Shown here one piece after another: positions 49,916-63,040 of a DNA stretch of 64,000 bases. Source of the DNA: Lepus europaeus (Eukaryota > Chordata > Mammalia > Lagomorpha > Leporidae); contig NC_084836.1 in assembly GCF_033115175.1 (NCBI RefSeq), forward strand, positions 68,123,297 through 68,187,296. The letters run 5' to 3'. Numbering within the stretch: position 1 is the stretch's first letter; each line of letters begins with the position of its first letter. The notes below the pieces were generated by a model, which was not told the DNA's origin, did not search any database, and saw only the letters and a list, made by a program, of their open reading frames with translations. A program made the position numbers and the translations under genes.

Positions 49916-52449
49916 ATGGTTTTGGGGCCCCTCATCTTCTCAGGGCTCTGTGTGTGTTGCCGCAGGACCTTGAATCCCAAACACACACCCGAGCCTGCAC
50001 AAAGACCCCCCCACCTTGGGCCAACTCCCCTCCCCCACCCACCTCCTACCCACCACCAAGGCTTCTGGTCCCAGCCCTTGGAGCTGCTTTCCCTGGCCAG
50101 GTAACAGGCACTGCCCTGCTGATGGCGGGCACCCAGGAAGGGGGGACACCTTGCTGCCATTCTGACTCAAGAGATGCCCGACAGAAACTAGCCCGCCCAC
50201 CTGTGCGGGGCTGACTCCCCCACTCCGGAGCCACTGTTCCACCTTCCTGCAGTGTGGCATCTGAGGCGGAGGAGGCTGAACTGGCTGGTTGGAGGAGCCA
50301 CCTCCCTGGGACCGGGAGGGAGATTACGAAGGCGCCAGGCCCAAGGCTGCGCCATGCACCTGCCACAGCTGCAGGGAGATGGGCAGGTCCGCCAGCTCAC
50401 CCCGCCCCATGACCTCATGGCTGCCTTTGCCAGGATCTGGCTTGGGGAGCAGGTGCTGACAGCAAGGCTTGGGCATGGAGCCCGAGGAGCAAAAGGCGGG
50501 AAGGCTGCTGGGAGCTGACGACAGGGCCGTCTCCGTGGGATGTGACGTCCCTCTGGCCAGTGACCCACCAGCTTTGCTCCCCTCCTCGGACCTCTAAGAG
50601 CTTCGCTCGCGCCCCTGCCGACCACCGGTGAGGGTAGCGGAGGCTCCTCTCCTTTCCTGGGACCAGCTACCCCTTGGCTTCTCTCTCTCTGCTGGCCCTG
50701 TGTTAAAGCACGGACGGTTTCCTGGGTGGGGACCAGGGCGCTGCTGCAGGTTCGCATCTAAGTGGCAGTCATCAGAGATGATGCGACCCCCACACACGCC
50801 TCTGTCCCAGTGTCAGGGCAACCCAGCCCCATGGGTCTCTCATGCCTGGACACCCAACTTCTTCCCCAGCCAACCCCTGCAGACCCCACCCCAAACAGTC
50901 CACTTCACCCACCCCCAAATCCACCCCGAGATGGAGACTCCTCCATCAAGCCTGGCTGGGCAGGCTGCAGCTCCCCACCTGACACGGAGACACCTGGTTG
51001 GCAACCCAGAGGCCAGGAGTCACCTCCATCCTGCTGGCCCATCAGGGCCTCCCCCCACCCTGACAGACAAAGGCCTCAGCATGGCTGCCCTCAGAGGATG
51101 CCCCGGGCTTGCAGCACAGCTTCCTGCCTGCATCTCCCTCTCCCCACCTGGGAGCTGGGCCTGGGCCCTCACTCTTCCAGCTTCCCAGTCCTGCCCATTG
51201 ATCCTGCAGGGGACACGGGACTCTGCTTGTCTCTTCCTCCCCAGTCACCATCCAGTGCCTGTGTCCGAGGTGCACCTGCTGCTTCCTCCAGGGACCACAG
51301 CCTGGGATGTGCCCCTCTCCCCCGCCCTCCAAGGAACTCCCAGAAATCTAGACAGTGCCTCTGCCTTGTACCCTAGGCCCACACACACACGCATGCACAC
51401 ACTTGCACACTACCCTCCCATCTCCACACCAAACCTCCATGACGTTCTCTGCATAGAAAGGGAGTAAGCTAAGTTCCCCTCCAACTGAGGACACTGTTCC
51501 CAGCCCAGCCCCCTGCTTCCCCCCCCCCAGAACAGCTGAGCGCGCAGACTAACAGGAGGTATCCTGGCCCTCTGGGGAGGGGTCAGCTGGCCTCATTAAC
51601 ATTCCCACTCCGCCTTGCACAAGCCCTCTCAGCCCCACCTCGGGAGAGCCACACCCACCTGGCATCCCCCAGAGAAGACACTGTAACCACACTGTAACAC
51701 ACACTGTAACCAGCACTGGACCAGAATTCTTGGACAGGAGGGCCACACCACACGTCCATGTTGGTTTGCAAGGGCACCAAGTGGGCTGAGCAGGCGTGCG
51801 GCTGGTCAGTCTCCACCCAAGGGTGCAGGTCGCTGATCTGGGTGCCTGAGGGGGGGCCACCGGGGCCTGGCTGCTTCTAGAAGAGTGGCGCCAGGATGCC
51901 AGCCCCCACTCCAAGGACAGCCTTATCCCTCCCCCACCCGCACCACACTTCCCTGCTCTCAGAAGCTGACCCCGAGGCCCCTTGGCACACGGACCCAGGG
52001 TTGTCGGTGGCTTTGCCTTTGGCCTTGTCTATGTGCTGCTTTGCACACGCTCTCCCAGGGCTACACCTTCCCCCAGCGTGGCTCCTGTGAGAGGCCCCGG
52101 TGTTAATTAGGCCCACGTTGTCAGAGGATTAGTCCCTGCCTTGGGGAGTGCCCAGAGAGATTCTGGAATCCGAGGGCGCTCCCCTCTCGATGCGATTTTT
52201 TCCTCTTGATAACCAAGCGATCCCGCTGATGAAATTGCCCACAATAAGCAGTTTCTCCTAGTGTCTGGGTTCCTGCTGTGGTTGCCAGGGAGGCCCCAGA
52301 TCAGGTCACACTAGGGCAAGGCATCTCTGGGGAGTCCCTGGACGAGGCCAGCTACTCCTCCCAGGGAAGCTGCTCCCTCCGGTCCATTGCAGACCCGTCC
52401 AGGACCAGCAGCCGGATGCTGTTGCTGCATCTCCCAGCAGCCCACACAG
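49916..52449. other. Unique sequence without a recognisable gene
   Basis: No protein family recognised. The 52100-52260 part is less GC-rich and carries TTAATTAGG, GGATTAG and TTGATAACC motifs, so it may be a conserved non-coding element. Confidence 0.45.
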
Positions 52450-52570
52450 AGGCTGCAGCAGGCTATGGGGTTAGAGTGACCTGGGATTGAATTCCCCATT
52501 CTAGCACTGACTGTCCTGGCTCCGTGAGGTTAAGCGCTCTGTGCCCCAAGCTCACTGCCTGGAAAATGAG
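52450..52570 (-). repeat. MIR fragment
   Basis: Reverse copy: AGTGACCTGGGATTGAATTC, then CTGGCTCCGTGAGGTTAAGC and CTGGAAAATGAGC. Confidence 0.65.
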
Positions 52571-52789
52571 CGCAAGAGCAGGAAGCTTTGAAGAGGGGAG
52601 CAGAGACTGGTGTGGGCACCAGTTTGTGCTGTGCCTGGCAAAGTGCAGACTTCGCTGCCAGGGACCACCGCAGGCTCTGGGGGAGGGGAGAGGCAAAGAG
52701 CCTGTCCCTGGGCAGCCGGGCTGGGATTTCCTCAGAGCTCCCCCTACTGGTCAGCTTTTATGGGAAACTTTTTTGTTGTTTTTTTGCCA

Positions 52790-53112
52790 TTTTTTAAAGA
52801 TTTATTTATTGGAAAGACAGAGTGGCAGAGACAGAGAAAGAAAGAGGTCTTCCATCTGCTGGTTCACTCCCCCAAATAGCTGCAACAGCCAGGGCCGGGC
52901 CAAGCCAAGTCCAGGACCCAAGAATTAATTCCACCATGGCCTCCCATGTGGTTGGCAGGGGCCCAGCACTTGGGCCATCCTCAGCAGCCTTCCCAGGTGC
53001 GGTAGCAGGGAGCTGGATCAGAAGCCGGGTGGCCAGCACCCCAGCTGGCCCTCCAATATGGAATGCCGGTGTCACAGGCGGCGGCTTAACCTGCTCTGCC
53101 ACGCTAGCCCCC
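52790..53112 (-). mobile_element. C-SINE
   Basis: Reverse copy from TTTTTTAAAGATTTATTTATT to TGCCACGCTAGCCCCC, directly followed by another reverse copy. Confidence 0.92.
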
Positions 53113-53115
53113 CCT

Positions 53116-53430
53116 TTTATTTTCAAATATTTGTTTAATTATTTGAAAAGCAGAGTGACAGAAAGAGACACCTCTATCATCTGCTGGTTCACTCCCCCAA
53201 ATGCCTGCCACAGCTGGGACTAGGCCAGGCCAAAGTCAGGGGCCCAAAAGTCCATCCTGGTCTCCCACATGGGTGGCAGGGACCTAAGCACTTGGGCCAC
53301 CCTCCTCTGGGGTGCATGAGCAGGAAGCTGGATCAGAGCAGTGTAGCTGGGACTCGAACCAGCACTCCAGTAGGAGATGCGGGTGGCCCAAGAGAGAGAT
53401 TAACCCTGTGCACTACAATGCCTGCCCGGT
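53116..53430 (-). mobile_element. Old C-SINE
   Basis: Reverse copy: TTATTTGAAAAGCAGAGTGA, CTCCCACATGGGTGGCAG, GGGACTCGAACCAGC. Confidence 0.85.
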
Positions 53431-54029
53431 ATCCAAGATCATGGGCCAGCTTGCCTTAGCCCTGCAGCTGGCCCAGGGCCACAAGCTGGAGGGGCAGTGT
53501 GCCTGCGCACCTGCCCACAAGCCACTCCTGGGGGTCAAATTTGAACCTGACTGAGACCAAAGGCGAGAGGAGGCTTCCCGAGGACTCCTGGAGAAGACAG
53601 GGCTGTGCCTCCAGCTGCATCAACTACTCCCAGCATAGCACACGGGAGTTCTCAGCGCAGGTTCTTGGTGGAGCAGAGGAGGCAAGACCGGGGAGTCCCC
53701 ACGGCCCCGGCCCTGCAGAGACTGCAGTGAGTGGCAGAGGGGTGGTCTCTGGCTTTTAGGAAGAAACCCACTGCACAGAGCCCACAGATGCAGCCTTCAT
53801 CGCACAGCACAAAGACATGCACTCACGTGGCTTCCTGCTGTGTGCGAGGCAGCAGGCAGGACAGCTGGTGCATTCTCCCCCCTCCCTCCTCCCTTTCTGA
53901 GATGCTCAAGGAGGACTTGGTGGGGAATGTGCCGCGGGCTGCCCGCGCGCCCACCTGCCTGCATCAGGCCCCTTTGCATGACTTCCCGCCGGTCCTCGCA
54001 CCAGCACGCAGGCTCTTAGGAGATGTGTG

Positions 54030-54375
54030 GGGGCTGGTGCTGTGGCGTAGCAGGTAAAGCTGCCACCTGCAATGCCGGCATCCCTTATGGGCGCCAGTTT
54101 GAGTCCCAACTGCTCCACTTCCCGTCCAGCTCTCTGCTGTGGCCTGGGATAGCAGTGGAAGATGGCCCAAGTCCTTGGACCCCTGCACCCACGTGGGAGA
54201 CCCTGAGGAAAATCCTGGCTCCTAGCTTTGAATCGGCACAGCTCCGGCCGTTGCGGCCAATTGGGGAGTGAACCAGCAGAAGGAAGACCTCTCTCCCTCT
54301 CTGCCTCTCCTTCTCTCTCTCTGCAACTCTGACTTTCAAATAAATAAATCTTTTAAGAGAGAGAGAGAGAGAGAG
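54030..54375 (+). mobile_element. C-SINE
   Basis: Head GGGGGCTGGTGCTGTGGCG, tail AAATAAATAAATCTTTTAAG and a GA run. Confidence 0.93.
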
Positions 54376-55375
54376 CCATGTGGTGTGCTTGTTGCATGTG
54401 TGGCTCCACTGAGTGTCCTCTACATGTCGCTCACGGAGTAGCCAGAGCCCGAGGAAGGCTCAGGGGGTGGCTTGCTCAGACTCCCCCAGCTGCAAGCAGG
54501 TGCAGGCGGAGTCCTCGGCTTCTCTGCCCATCTCACAACACTCACACATCCACAGGGCTGAAGCGGTTCCAAGCCGTGGTGGGGTCACTGAAGCGAAGCA
54601 GCACCCCCTCCTCAGCTCCTTCAAAATCCAGATGGCTGTTTTAATCAAACCAAATGTGGATGGATGGGCAAATGAGACGTCTGATGGGGGCTTACCCTGG
54701 ACCCTGTGTCCTTGGAGCTTGCAATCCCCTTGCTCCAGAGGGTGACCCCAGACCAGAGCCCCAAGAGCCTGATCAGAGAGGCCTGGGTCTCCATTCACAG
54801 AGCAAGAGGGGTCTGCATGGGACAAGGCAGACCCCCGCCTATGGGGCTGACGCAGGCCTGGCTGCCAGGGCCCCCGGGCTGCTGGAGGGGAGAGGCGGCG
54901 GAGAGCATCCTCAGCCACCCAGCCCCGCCACAGAGCGGGGGGCGGGGCCAGACCCAGCAATGCCGCCAGCAGCTGAAATTCCCAGCCCACACGGCACCCC
55001 GGGCTTGTGCCCCGCCCCCACTAACACCCCAGCAGGAAATGTGTTGAGCTCGTCAACATCTCTCTGGCCACAGGGTCGGGGCTCCCGCAGCTCCGAAATG
55101 ATGGGGCCGGGGCTGGGTCATTAGGCAGGGACACTGTCATTACCACAGGTGATGCCACCGCACGCAGACAATGGCAAACAGTCATTAGTGGCTGTGTCAC
55201 GGGGCGAGGCGTTGCCGGCCGGCGGCCCGAGGGAGGACAGAGACACACTGGCACACTCACACTGGCACAGGGCCCTGGCACATGTCTACACACAGGGGAC
55301 AGGGAAAGGCACCTGTGTGCATGGAGGTGTGAGTGGGAGACCCACACGTGGCCACACCCTGGCTCACAGACTTAC

Positions 55376-55826
55376 AAATGCACACGTCCACACAGCATTC
55401 ACACACATGCTCACACGCAGTAACATGGCACACACATGCATGGTCACATACACAGTAACTCAGCACATACACATGCTCAGATACAGTCACATGGTACACG
55501 TGTGCATGTTCACACACAGTAACACAGCACACAGATGCATGTTCATATATACAGCAGCATAACGTGTGTGTGCTTGTGCACACACAGTAACACACAGTAC
55601 AGATGTACATATTCACACACAATAACATGGCACACATGCTCATGTTCACACACAGTAACATGGCACACACATGTCCACACACAGTAACACAGTACTTGTG
55701 TGCATGTTCGCATACACAGTAACACACAGCACACACACATGTCCACACATAGTTACACAGCACACACACATGTCCACACACAGTAACACAGCACACACAC
55801 ACATATATCCCCACAGCACACATGTG
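55376..55826 (+). repeat. CA-rich minisatellite, about 31-bp units
   Basis: Imperfect units of the form CACAGTAACACAGCACACAC followed by ATGTCCACA or ATGTTCACA, clearest at 55640-55800. This differs in unit and length from the KRT7 intron 3 array. Confidence 0.85.
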
Positions 55827-58559
55827 GCTGAACAGGTTGCTGTCCAGCAAGGTCCCCAGAACTCAAGATCCCCCACACACCAGAAGGACAGAGCCCTTGG
55901 GTTGTCCCCAGACCAGGCCCCCAGACTCACAGGCCCCTCCCTGTGCTCTGAGACAACCACACAGACCCTCAGACTGCCCCATGCCCCACACCCCTTCTTC
56001 ACTCAGCAAGGAGAAACCAGAAACAAAGTATAGCAAGGAAGCGGCCTGGCTGTGTCAGGTTCAAGGCTGCAGCCCCCCAACACCCCGACCCCGTACCCCA
56101 ACTTGAACCCCAAAATGGCCCTCTGTGGGCATGTTCCTGAGAGGCCCCCACAGGAGGGGGAAGCAGGCGGGGGAGCCTGGGATGAGAGGAGGAAGGAGAG
56201 GAAGAAGAGAGGAGGTAAGCCCCAGGCTCTGCCCAAGCCTGCGCCTTCGCTCTGCCTCCTCAGCGTGGCCGCTCCAGCTGTGGGGCCCGCGTCTCTCTGG
56301 CAAGTGCACCGGCTGGAGCAGAGGCTGACTCCCCGCTCCCTGGCTGGGCGCCTCGGTTCCTGTGGACCCCACTGCCTGTTCTTCCCACTCCAACCCGCAC
56401 GGTGCGGAGGCCCGGAGTGGGTCTGCCAGGCTGCGTCCTGCGGAGGCTCCAGGGGCGGCCCCATCTCCTGGCCTTCTCTGCCACATACCGGCGGCTCCCC
56501 GACCCTCTGCCAGGGTAGCCATGCCAGGGGGTCTTCCTCCCCCCACCCCTGTCTTCCACCTTCAAAGCACCTCCACTGGGCCCAGAGGGTGTTCCGGGAG
56601 CATCCCTCCGGCTCAGGGCCCCTAACTCACATCGGCCAAGCCACCTTTTGCTGCACTGGGTAACAAACCCACAGGTTCTGGGATTTGGGACAGAGCCATC
56701 TCTGGAGGAGAGGGGCTCATTACTCTGCTTCCCTTTTGGCCAAGTCACCCAAGGGGTCACAGGGATTTAGGAAACACCACAGCCACACCGAGGACAGCCC
56801 GGCCAGCGGCGCTGAGAACACCTGTGGCCCACATGCAGAGGCATACAAGGAGGGAGGGGCTCTGTGTGGGCTTGGGTGGGGGCAGGGAGGCCTGGGAGGG
56901 GTGCAGGTGTCCGTGGGGCTCCCTGGATCTGTGGTGAGGGGAGCCACCCTGCCGCTGAGGGCACCCACACCTCCGTGACCCAGGACTCAGGGCAGGGCAG
57001 GGTGCGGATGCCGCTCCTGTTTGCTCCCGTGCCTTCCTCTCCCGCATCTGCTGCCATCTGTCAGGAGCCCCAGAGCAGTCTGCTATTAGCCTGGTAAGTG
57101 CAGACTGTGGGACGATGACCCAGGAAGATACACCCCACATAGAGGAACGGCCGCTGGAAAACACTCATTAACCCCCAGTCTTGCCCAGCTCTGTCCATCT
57201 GTGCAGCCGGGGGCACCTGGGAAAGGAGCTGAGGTTGACAGATTCCCACTGGCCACTTCTGCTCTGCCGGGCACCACAGGCTGGGGACACTGCCCTGCAC
57301 CCGCACCCCCCCCCCAGCTTCCTCCGGAGTCTCAGAGCTGAGCTGCGGCACTCAGGTCCCAGATGGCACAGGAAGTCCAGGCTGCGATTCCCGTTATGAA
57401 CTAGGAGATCAGGGGCCACTCTGTGAAGCTGGGGTGCAGAGGCGCCTGGGCCGCCTGGTGGTCACCAGACTCAGCACTCAGGCAGGTCTAGCCGCCAGTG
57501 TGGGTTCCTGGGACACAAGCTCACATCTCCCCAAGTTGGCCGCAGGCTGATTTTTCGGGGGGACAGCTGTCTGGGACATTGCCTCCATCTCACCTCAGGA
57601 AATAGAGCATGGGGAGGAAGAAGACACAGCTGCCTGCACATAGTAGGTCCCCAACAAATAGATGATTCATGCAGAGTGTTCACCCCCTGCGCTGCTGCTG
57701 TGGGCTGAGCATCGCGTTGGGTGCTGGGAACCACCCACCACCCCAGGCACAGCTTTACTGTGCCAGCTGATCTCCGACCGCGGGGACCCCCAGACAAGCG
57801 GGCTATCCCTGCCTGGCTCCCTGCCTGGCTGCAGCATCCCAGGGCTAGCTGGCCCGTGTCTGCTGGAGCTGTGCCCAGCGCCACCCTTGCAGGCAGGGAG
57901 CAGACAGCGGTTTCGGTCTATTATCGGGCCAGATAAAGGCAGAAGGCTGGAGCTCAGAGGCCCGAGCAGGGTCACAAAGAAGCATCTCCCCATGCCCCAC
58001 CACTCCCTGGGCTCCACTCAGCTGCCCATCCTTGCAGCGCCTCTTTGTTCCTCTTTGAAAGCAGCCCCAGGGAGGGGGACGCCTTTTCAACAGCTGTGTG
58101 CACTGCCCAGAAAGAAGTGCAGGGCGGCAAGACTGGAACCAGCTGGGCAGGGGCTGGCTGGAGAGAGGTTCCGGGGCTCGGAGGCAGAGGAGACCCGGGA
58201 TTGGGGAGGGTGAGCAGCTCAGCCCCACCCTGCCTTGGCCTCTCTGCACCTGCCCCATTGCTCACCAGCAGAGACCCAGGGACTTGCCCTGAGTGAGTGC
58301 CCAACAGCAGGGGTGGATGCGGTCAGCTGGTTTCTCGGGGGACCCGGACTCCAAGCATGGGGTGGGGGGCACGGCTAGAAGAAGGAGAAACAGGGTTCCC
58401 CGACTCTCCAATGAGGGGAGAGAAGAAACAGCCCTTGCCCAAGTGAGCCTGAAATGCAATGGCTGCCTAACAGGGCCCAAGGGATACTAACTCTGCAACT
58501 ACGTATGGCACACCTGCTGGGCGCCAGTGGTGATAGACCAGCAAGGAAACCACGTCCTG
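55827..58559. other. Unique GC-rich sequence without a recognisable gene
   Basis: No known protein family or SINE. A MIR-like end (CATAGTAGGTCCCCAACAAAT) lies near 57638-57660. Confidence 0.45.
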
Positions 58560-58910
58560 GGGGTCGGCGTCGCGGCTCAAGGGGTCAAGATGCCGCTTGT
58601 GACACTGGCATCCTGTGTCGTAGAGCTCATTTGAGTCCCGGCTGCTCCACTTCTAATCCAGCTCCTGGCTAATGCATCTGGTAAGGTAACAGACAATAGC
58701 CCAAGTCCTTGGGCCCCTGCCACCCACATGGGAGACCCAGATGGAGTTCCTGGCTCCTGGCTTCTGCCCAGTCCAGCCCTGGCTGATGCAGCCATTTGGG
58801 GAGTGAACCAGTAGATGGTTCACGTTCTCTTTCCCCACTTCTCTTTCGATCTGCCTTTCAAATCAATCAATCAATCAATCTTTTAAAACACACACACACA
58901 CACACACACA
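58560..58910 (+). mobile_element. C-SINE with ATCA and CA repeats at its tail
   Basis: Head GGGGTCGGCGTCGCGGCTC. The tail has become (AATC)n at 58862-58880 and (CA)n at 58888-58910. Confidence 0.9.
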
Positions 58911-59701
58911 GCCTCCCAGGCATCATGAGGCTGCTTTTGAGAGCTCCCTGCTAGGAGGATAAGTAAGGGGCTCCCTTCGTGCAGGGAGGGTCAGGGCCAA
59001 GGCTCAGAGGCAGACGGGAGGGAGAGGAAGCACAAGTGCTTGGCGCCTGAGCCATGAGGGTGTTTGGGGCCTGGCCTCCTGGGAAGGGAGCGGAGGAGAA
59101 GATGTGGAGTTTCCCAGGGCACCCCGGCCGGCCGCCCTGCTGTCCCCAGCCCTCCCCGGCAGGCAGGCGTGGGGCAGCGGGAGGAAGGCGCCCGCCAGTT
59201 TCCCTTTGTGCAATCCTTCTTCCTGTTCCTCTCCACCCAGAAGCAGCCCGGGCGGCTGTGCTGAAAGTCAGTGGGTGTGAACCCAGCACCCACGCGGCTC
59301 GGCAGGGGCTGGCGCTCCCCAGGGAACTCAGACTAGGAGAAACCTCCCTGCCCGCAGCCCACTCTTGGGGCTATCTCTCCCATAGTCCCTGCCCAGCCCC
59401 TGGGGCACCTGTGACTAAACTCTGGGCCTGGTGGGGACGGGGGAGCCTCTGGCAACCTGGGGAGTCTTCCACTGCTTCTTCTATTTGTAGGGGGGACCCC
59501 AGTTTTCTCAGCCATCCAAAGGATTCATCATGACAGGAAAGTAGAAGCTGTAGGCGTAGAACACAAGTCTCGGAGCCGGCCGGCAGGGGCTCGCTGGATA
59601 CCCCAGGAGGACCCGGTGTCAACCCAGGACTCAGTCTGGTGAGGGGACACCACGCCCTGTGAGCCAGAGTCTCTCCCTGCCACACCCAGAGCTCTCCAAG
59701 T

Positions 59702-60076
59702 GGGACCTGCGCTGTGGCATAGCGAGAAAGCCCCCCTGCAGTGCCGGCATCCCATATGGGCACCGGTTAGAGTCCTGGATGCTCCACTTCCAATCCAGCT
59801 ATCTGCTGTGGCCTGGGAAAGCAATGGAGGATGGGCTGAGTCCTTAGGCCGCTGCACCCGCATGGGAGACCCCAAAGAACCTCCTGGCTCCTGGCTTCGG
59901 ATCAGCACAGCTCCGGCCATTGTGGCCATTTAGGGAGTGAACCAGCAGATGCGAGACCTCTCTCTCTCTCTTTCTCACTCTCGCTCTCTCTCTCTCTCTC
60001 TCCCCCTCTCTCTGCCTCTGCCTCTCTATAACTCTGCCTTTCAAATAAATAAATACATCTTTAAAAAAAATAAAAA
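59702..60076 (+). mobile_element. C-SINE
   Basis: Head GGGACCTGCGCTGTGGC, long CT run at 59960-60020, AAATAAATAAATACATCTTT tail. Confidence 0.92.
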
Positions 60077-60439
60077 CCTCTCCACATGTCCTGTGTCACA
60101 ATGCAACGTAACAAGTGTATGTGCGGAAGGGTGGTCTCTTGCTCATTCCAGAAAGATGTCATCACCAGGCACCTGCTGTGCACCAGGCATGGGACACCCC
60201 ACAGGACCTGCGCACCCAGATATTCTAAGGGAGGCAGACACAAACAAACAGGTAAACAACCAACAATAAATAATTACAAATTGGACTAAGTGCTCGGAGA
60301 TGGGAAAGTGTAATTAACCCGGGCTTCCTCTCGCCAGCCCCAGAGGCCTGGCCTCATTACAGAACACCTGCACCTGCCCGTCACACCGGAAGCCAGGTCC
60401 CTAGGGACTGACACTTGCTGACCCAAACTGGAGAAGGTG

Positions 60440-60545
60440 GAGGGCACAAAAGCAATGGTCATCCAGCCCAGAGAGGTCAAGCACTTGGCCTCCAGCCTCC
60501 CAGCTAGGGAGTGGCAGAGCCCCAGCACAGGAAGCAGGTCTTCTA
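60440..60545 (+). repeat. MIR fragment
   Basis: CAGCCCAGAGAGGTCAAGC and GGGAGTGGCAGAGCC. Confidence 0.6.
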
Positions 60546-62744
60546 ACGTGATGATGGGTGTCTCTGTGGTTCCGGGAGACGCGGTGGCCGGGAAGTGACT
60601 GTGGAGAGAAAAAGTGGGGCGTGAAGAGGGGGCCCAGAGCGGGAGAAGGGCACAGGGTGAAATGTCCTGTTGGATTTTCCGGGGAATCGTCTGGCCCCTG
60701 AGCCTCACGGTCAGGAGATGACCTTGACGGCAGCGTCCACAGCCCCCGAACGTCACTGCTCCTCTGAGCTCCCTGCAGCCGCTGCTCTTGCTCCTGACGG
60801 CAGCACCCCCAACCCACACGGCTCAGCCCCTGACACCGCCCCCGCCCCCTCCTACTCCCAGGATGCCCTCCCCTCCCCTGCCCGGACAACTGCCCCTGTT
60901 TGCTCGCTGTCCACCTCTGGGAAGGTGACCGCCCTGGGGTCAGTGCCTCCTCCCGCCTCCTCCACCCTCCCCGTGCCTTGTCTCTGACTTGCCCTCACCC
61001 CCTTCTCTGCCCTCTCTCTGCCTACAACCATGAGGATGTGTCCTGTCCCCTGGAACAGGGGATCACGGACCCGGAGGCCGCACCAGGGGAAGGGGAGAGG
61101 AGAAAGCCTAAATCCTCCTCCTTCTAGTCATTTCCCCCTCCTTGGCCTCTGCCTCCTCAGACCTACACTTGCTTCCCAATCCCAGCCCCAGGTCCTAAGA
61201 AATCCCTGCCCCGCAGCTCCTAGGCTGGGCCATCCCACCCCTGGACTAGGCCTCCGGACAGCCCTGCTCATGGGAACATTCAGAGAAGGGAGACCAGGAG
61301 CTTCTAGCCTCATGAGGGAGAGAGACGGGCCCAGCTAATGGCCCTGGTGTGGACAGGCACTCAGGAGAGAGGGTGAGAGGGGGCCACGGACCTGAGCAGG
61401 CTCATCCCGGAGGACTTCCTGGAGGAGTGACCCTACAGTGAGGCTGAGAAGTTCCCCTGCCCAGAGAGTCCCCTGTATCCCCAACAGGCCCAGGCTGCCC
61501 CAGAACCTGGAACATTCATCCATCAGCTCTGTGTCTCGCAGCCGCTGTGCCTTGTGGTCGCTCTGCAAGTCAGGCCTCAGGCCAAATGGGGCACAGGGCG
61601 GAGGGGAGGCGCTGAAACTGTGACACAGGGATGCCATTCCCATAAGGCCATCGCCATCCGGCAGAGCGGCAGGGGTGGCTCAGACGCCTCTCCTCCCCCA
61701 GGCTGAGACAGAGCCAGGCCTGCGTGGGCAGGAGGCTCTGAGAGGCACAGGCAGAGACAACGGAAACCACGGAGAAAGAGGCGGCTGCGAAAGAGAGGGA
61801 GGGGGCTCAGAGGCCAGGAAGGAGCGACGTGGAGGAAGAGATGCAAGAAAAGCCAAGAGGGTGCCCCTTGCTTAAGGACCACTCCACACCCAAGGGAGCG
61901 GGCAGGTGGGAGGAGAGTCTGCCCCCGCCATGGAAACGACAACCAAGACAGGCTCCTGGAGACCCAGGGGGGCTCCCAGCTGGGGCCACCCAAGCTCGAC
62001 CCCCACCCCAGAGCCCCCCAGCCCAGCAGCTTATGTGACAGCACCTCCAGGAGGGGCGGGCAGACTGCCCCGGACCCAAACAGCCCCAGAAGGGCTGAGT
62101 CCCCCTCTGCATGTCTCTCCCAACCCCCACCCTGTCTCCCGCTTCCGCAGGAGCCGGGTGCTTCGGGCTCCTTCCAGGACCAGGAGCCGCTCATGCAGGT
62201 CCGCAGAGAGGGTGGAGGTCCTCAGGGCTCCAATACAGGAGCCCCCACAAGGGGTGGAGCCAGGGAGGGGCGGGGGGACAAGGAAGGGGAGGGAGGAGGA
62301 GGCAGGGCTGGGCGGGGCCCAGGAGTTCTGTTTGTTTTGGGCTCTTCTGCTGCTGTTCCAGTTCAGCAGCCAGAGCTGACAACCAGACACCTCCGCCAAC
62401 TCTGCCCAAGGGGTCTTCGGCAGCGCCAGAGGGAGCCCCACAGCCTGAGCCCCCCTGGGCAGCAGGTCCCCCATTCTTCCACCAAGGCAGAATAGCCCTG
62501 ACAAAAGCCACCTGATGCTCGATGCTCAAGCACAGAAACAGCCCCCCCACCCCCGGCCCCACAAGCTGAGCCTGGAACCCTGGGTCTTCACAGTTACCTG
62601 AGACCCACCCACCCAGGTCGACCAGAAGGCCGGCAGAGGCACACAGGAGAACCAGGCCTCTGCCTTGGAGACTATGGCAATGGGCCAGGCCAAGGGATTG
62701 CCCTAGGCAACCTCCTTCCCTGTCCCAAACAGAGAAACTGGGGC
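60546..62744. other. Unique sequence without a recognisable gene
   Basis: C-rich sequence. A GC-box-like purine-rich block (GGGGCGGGGGGAC, GGGCGGGGCC) at 62255-62330 could be promoter-like, but no exon of a known gene follows within the window. Confidence 0.4.
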
Positions 62745-63040
62745 AGGCTGCTTGGGGCATCTACATCCCATTTCAGAATGCTTGGTCCCACTCTGTTCCC
62801 ACTCCAGCTTCCTCCTCATGTGCACCCCGGGAGGCAGCAGCGATGGCTCAAGTACGTGGGTCCCTGGTCACCCACATGGGAGACCCGGATGGAGTTCCAG
62901 ATCTGGTTTCAGCTGCACCTAGTCCTGGCATCTGGAGAGTAAACCAGCAGACAAGAGCTCGCTCGCTCTCCTTCTCGTTCTCTCTCTATAACTGTACCTT
63001 TCATGCCAATAAATAAATCTTTTTTAAAACAATTTTTAAT
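62745..63040 (+). mobile_element. 5'-truncated C-SINE
   Basis: Begins near GGGGCATCTACATCCC, with CACCCACATGGGAGACCC and tail CAATAAATAAATCTTTTTT. Confidence 0.87.

Noticed and set aside
55257-55850. 197-codon Cys/Val-rich frame
   Set aside because: Translation of the second CA-rich minisatellite.
60670-61130. 105-codon Pro/Ala/Ser-rich frame as a small gene
   Set aside because: Low complexity, C-rich DNA, no start context, splice partner or family likeness.
62255-62400. GC-box-rich block as a promoter
   Set aside because: No downstream exon or TATA box could be tied to it; kept only as a remark.
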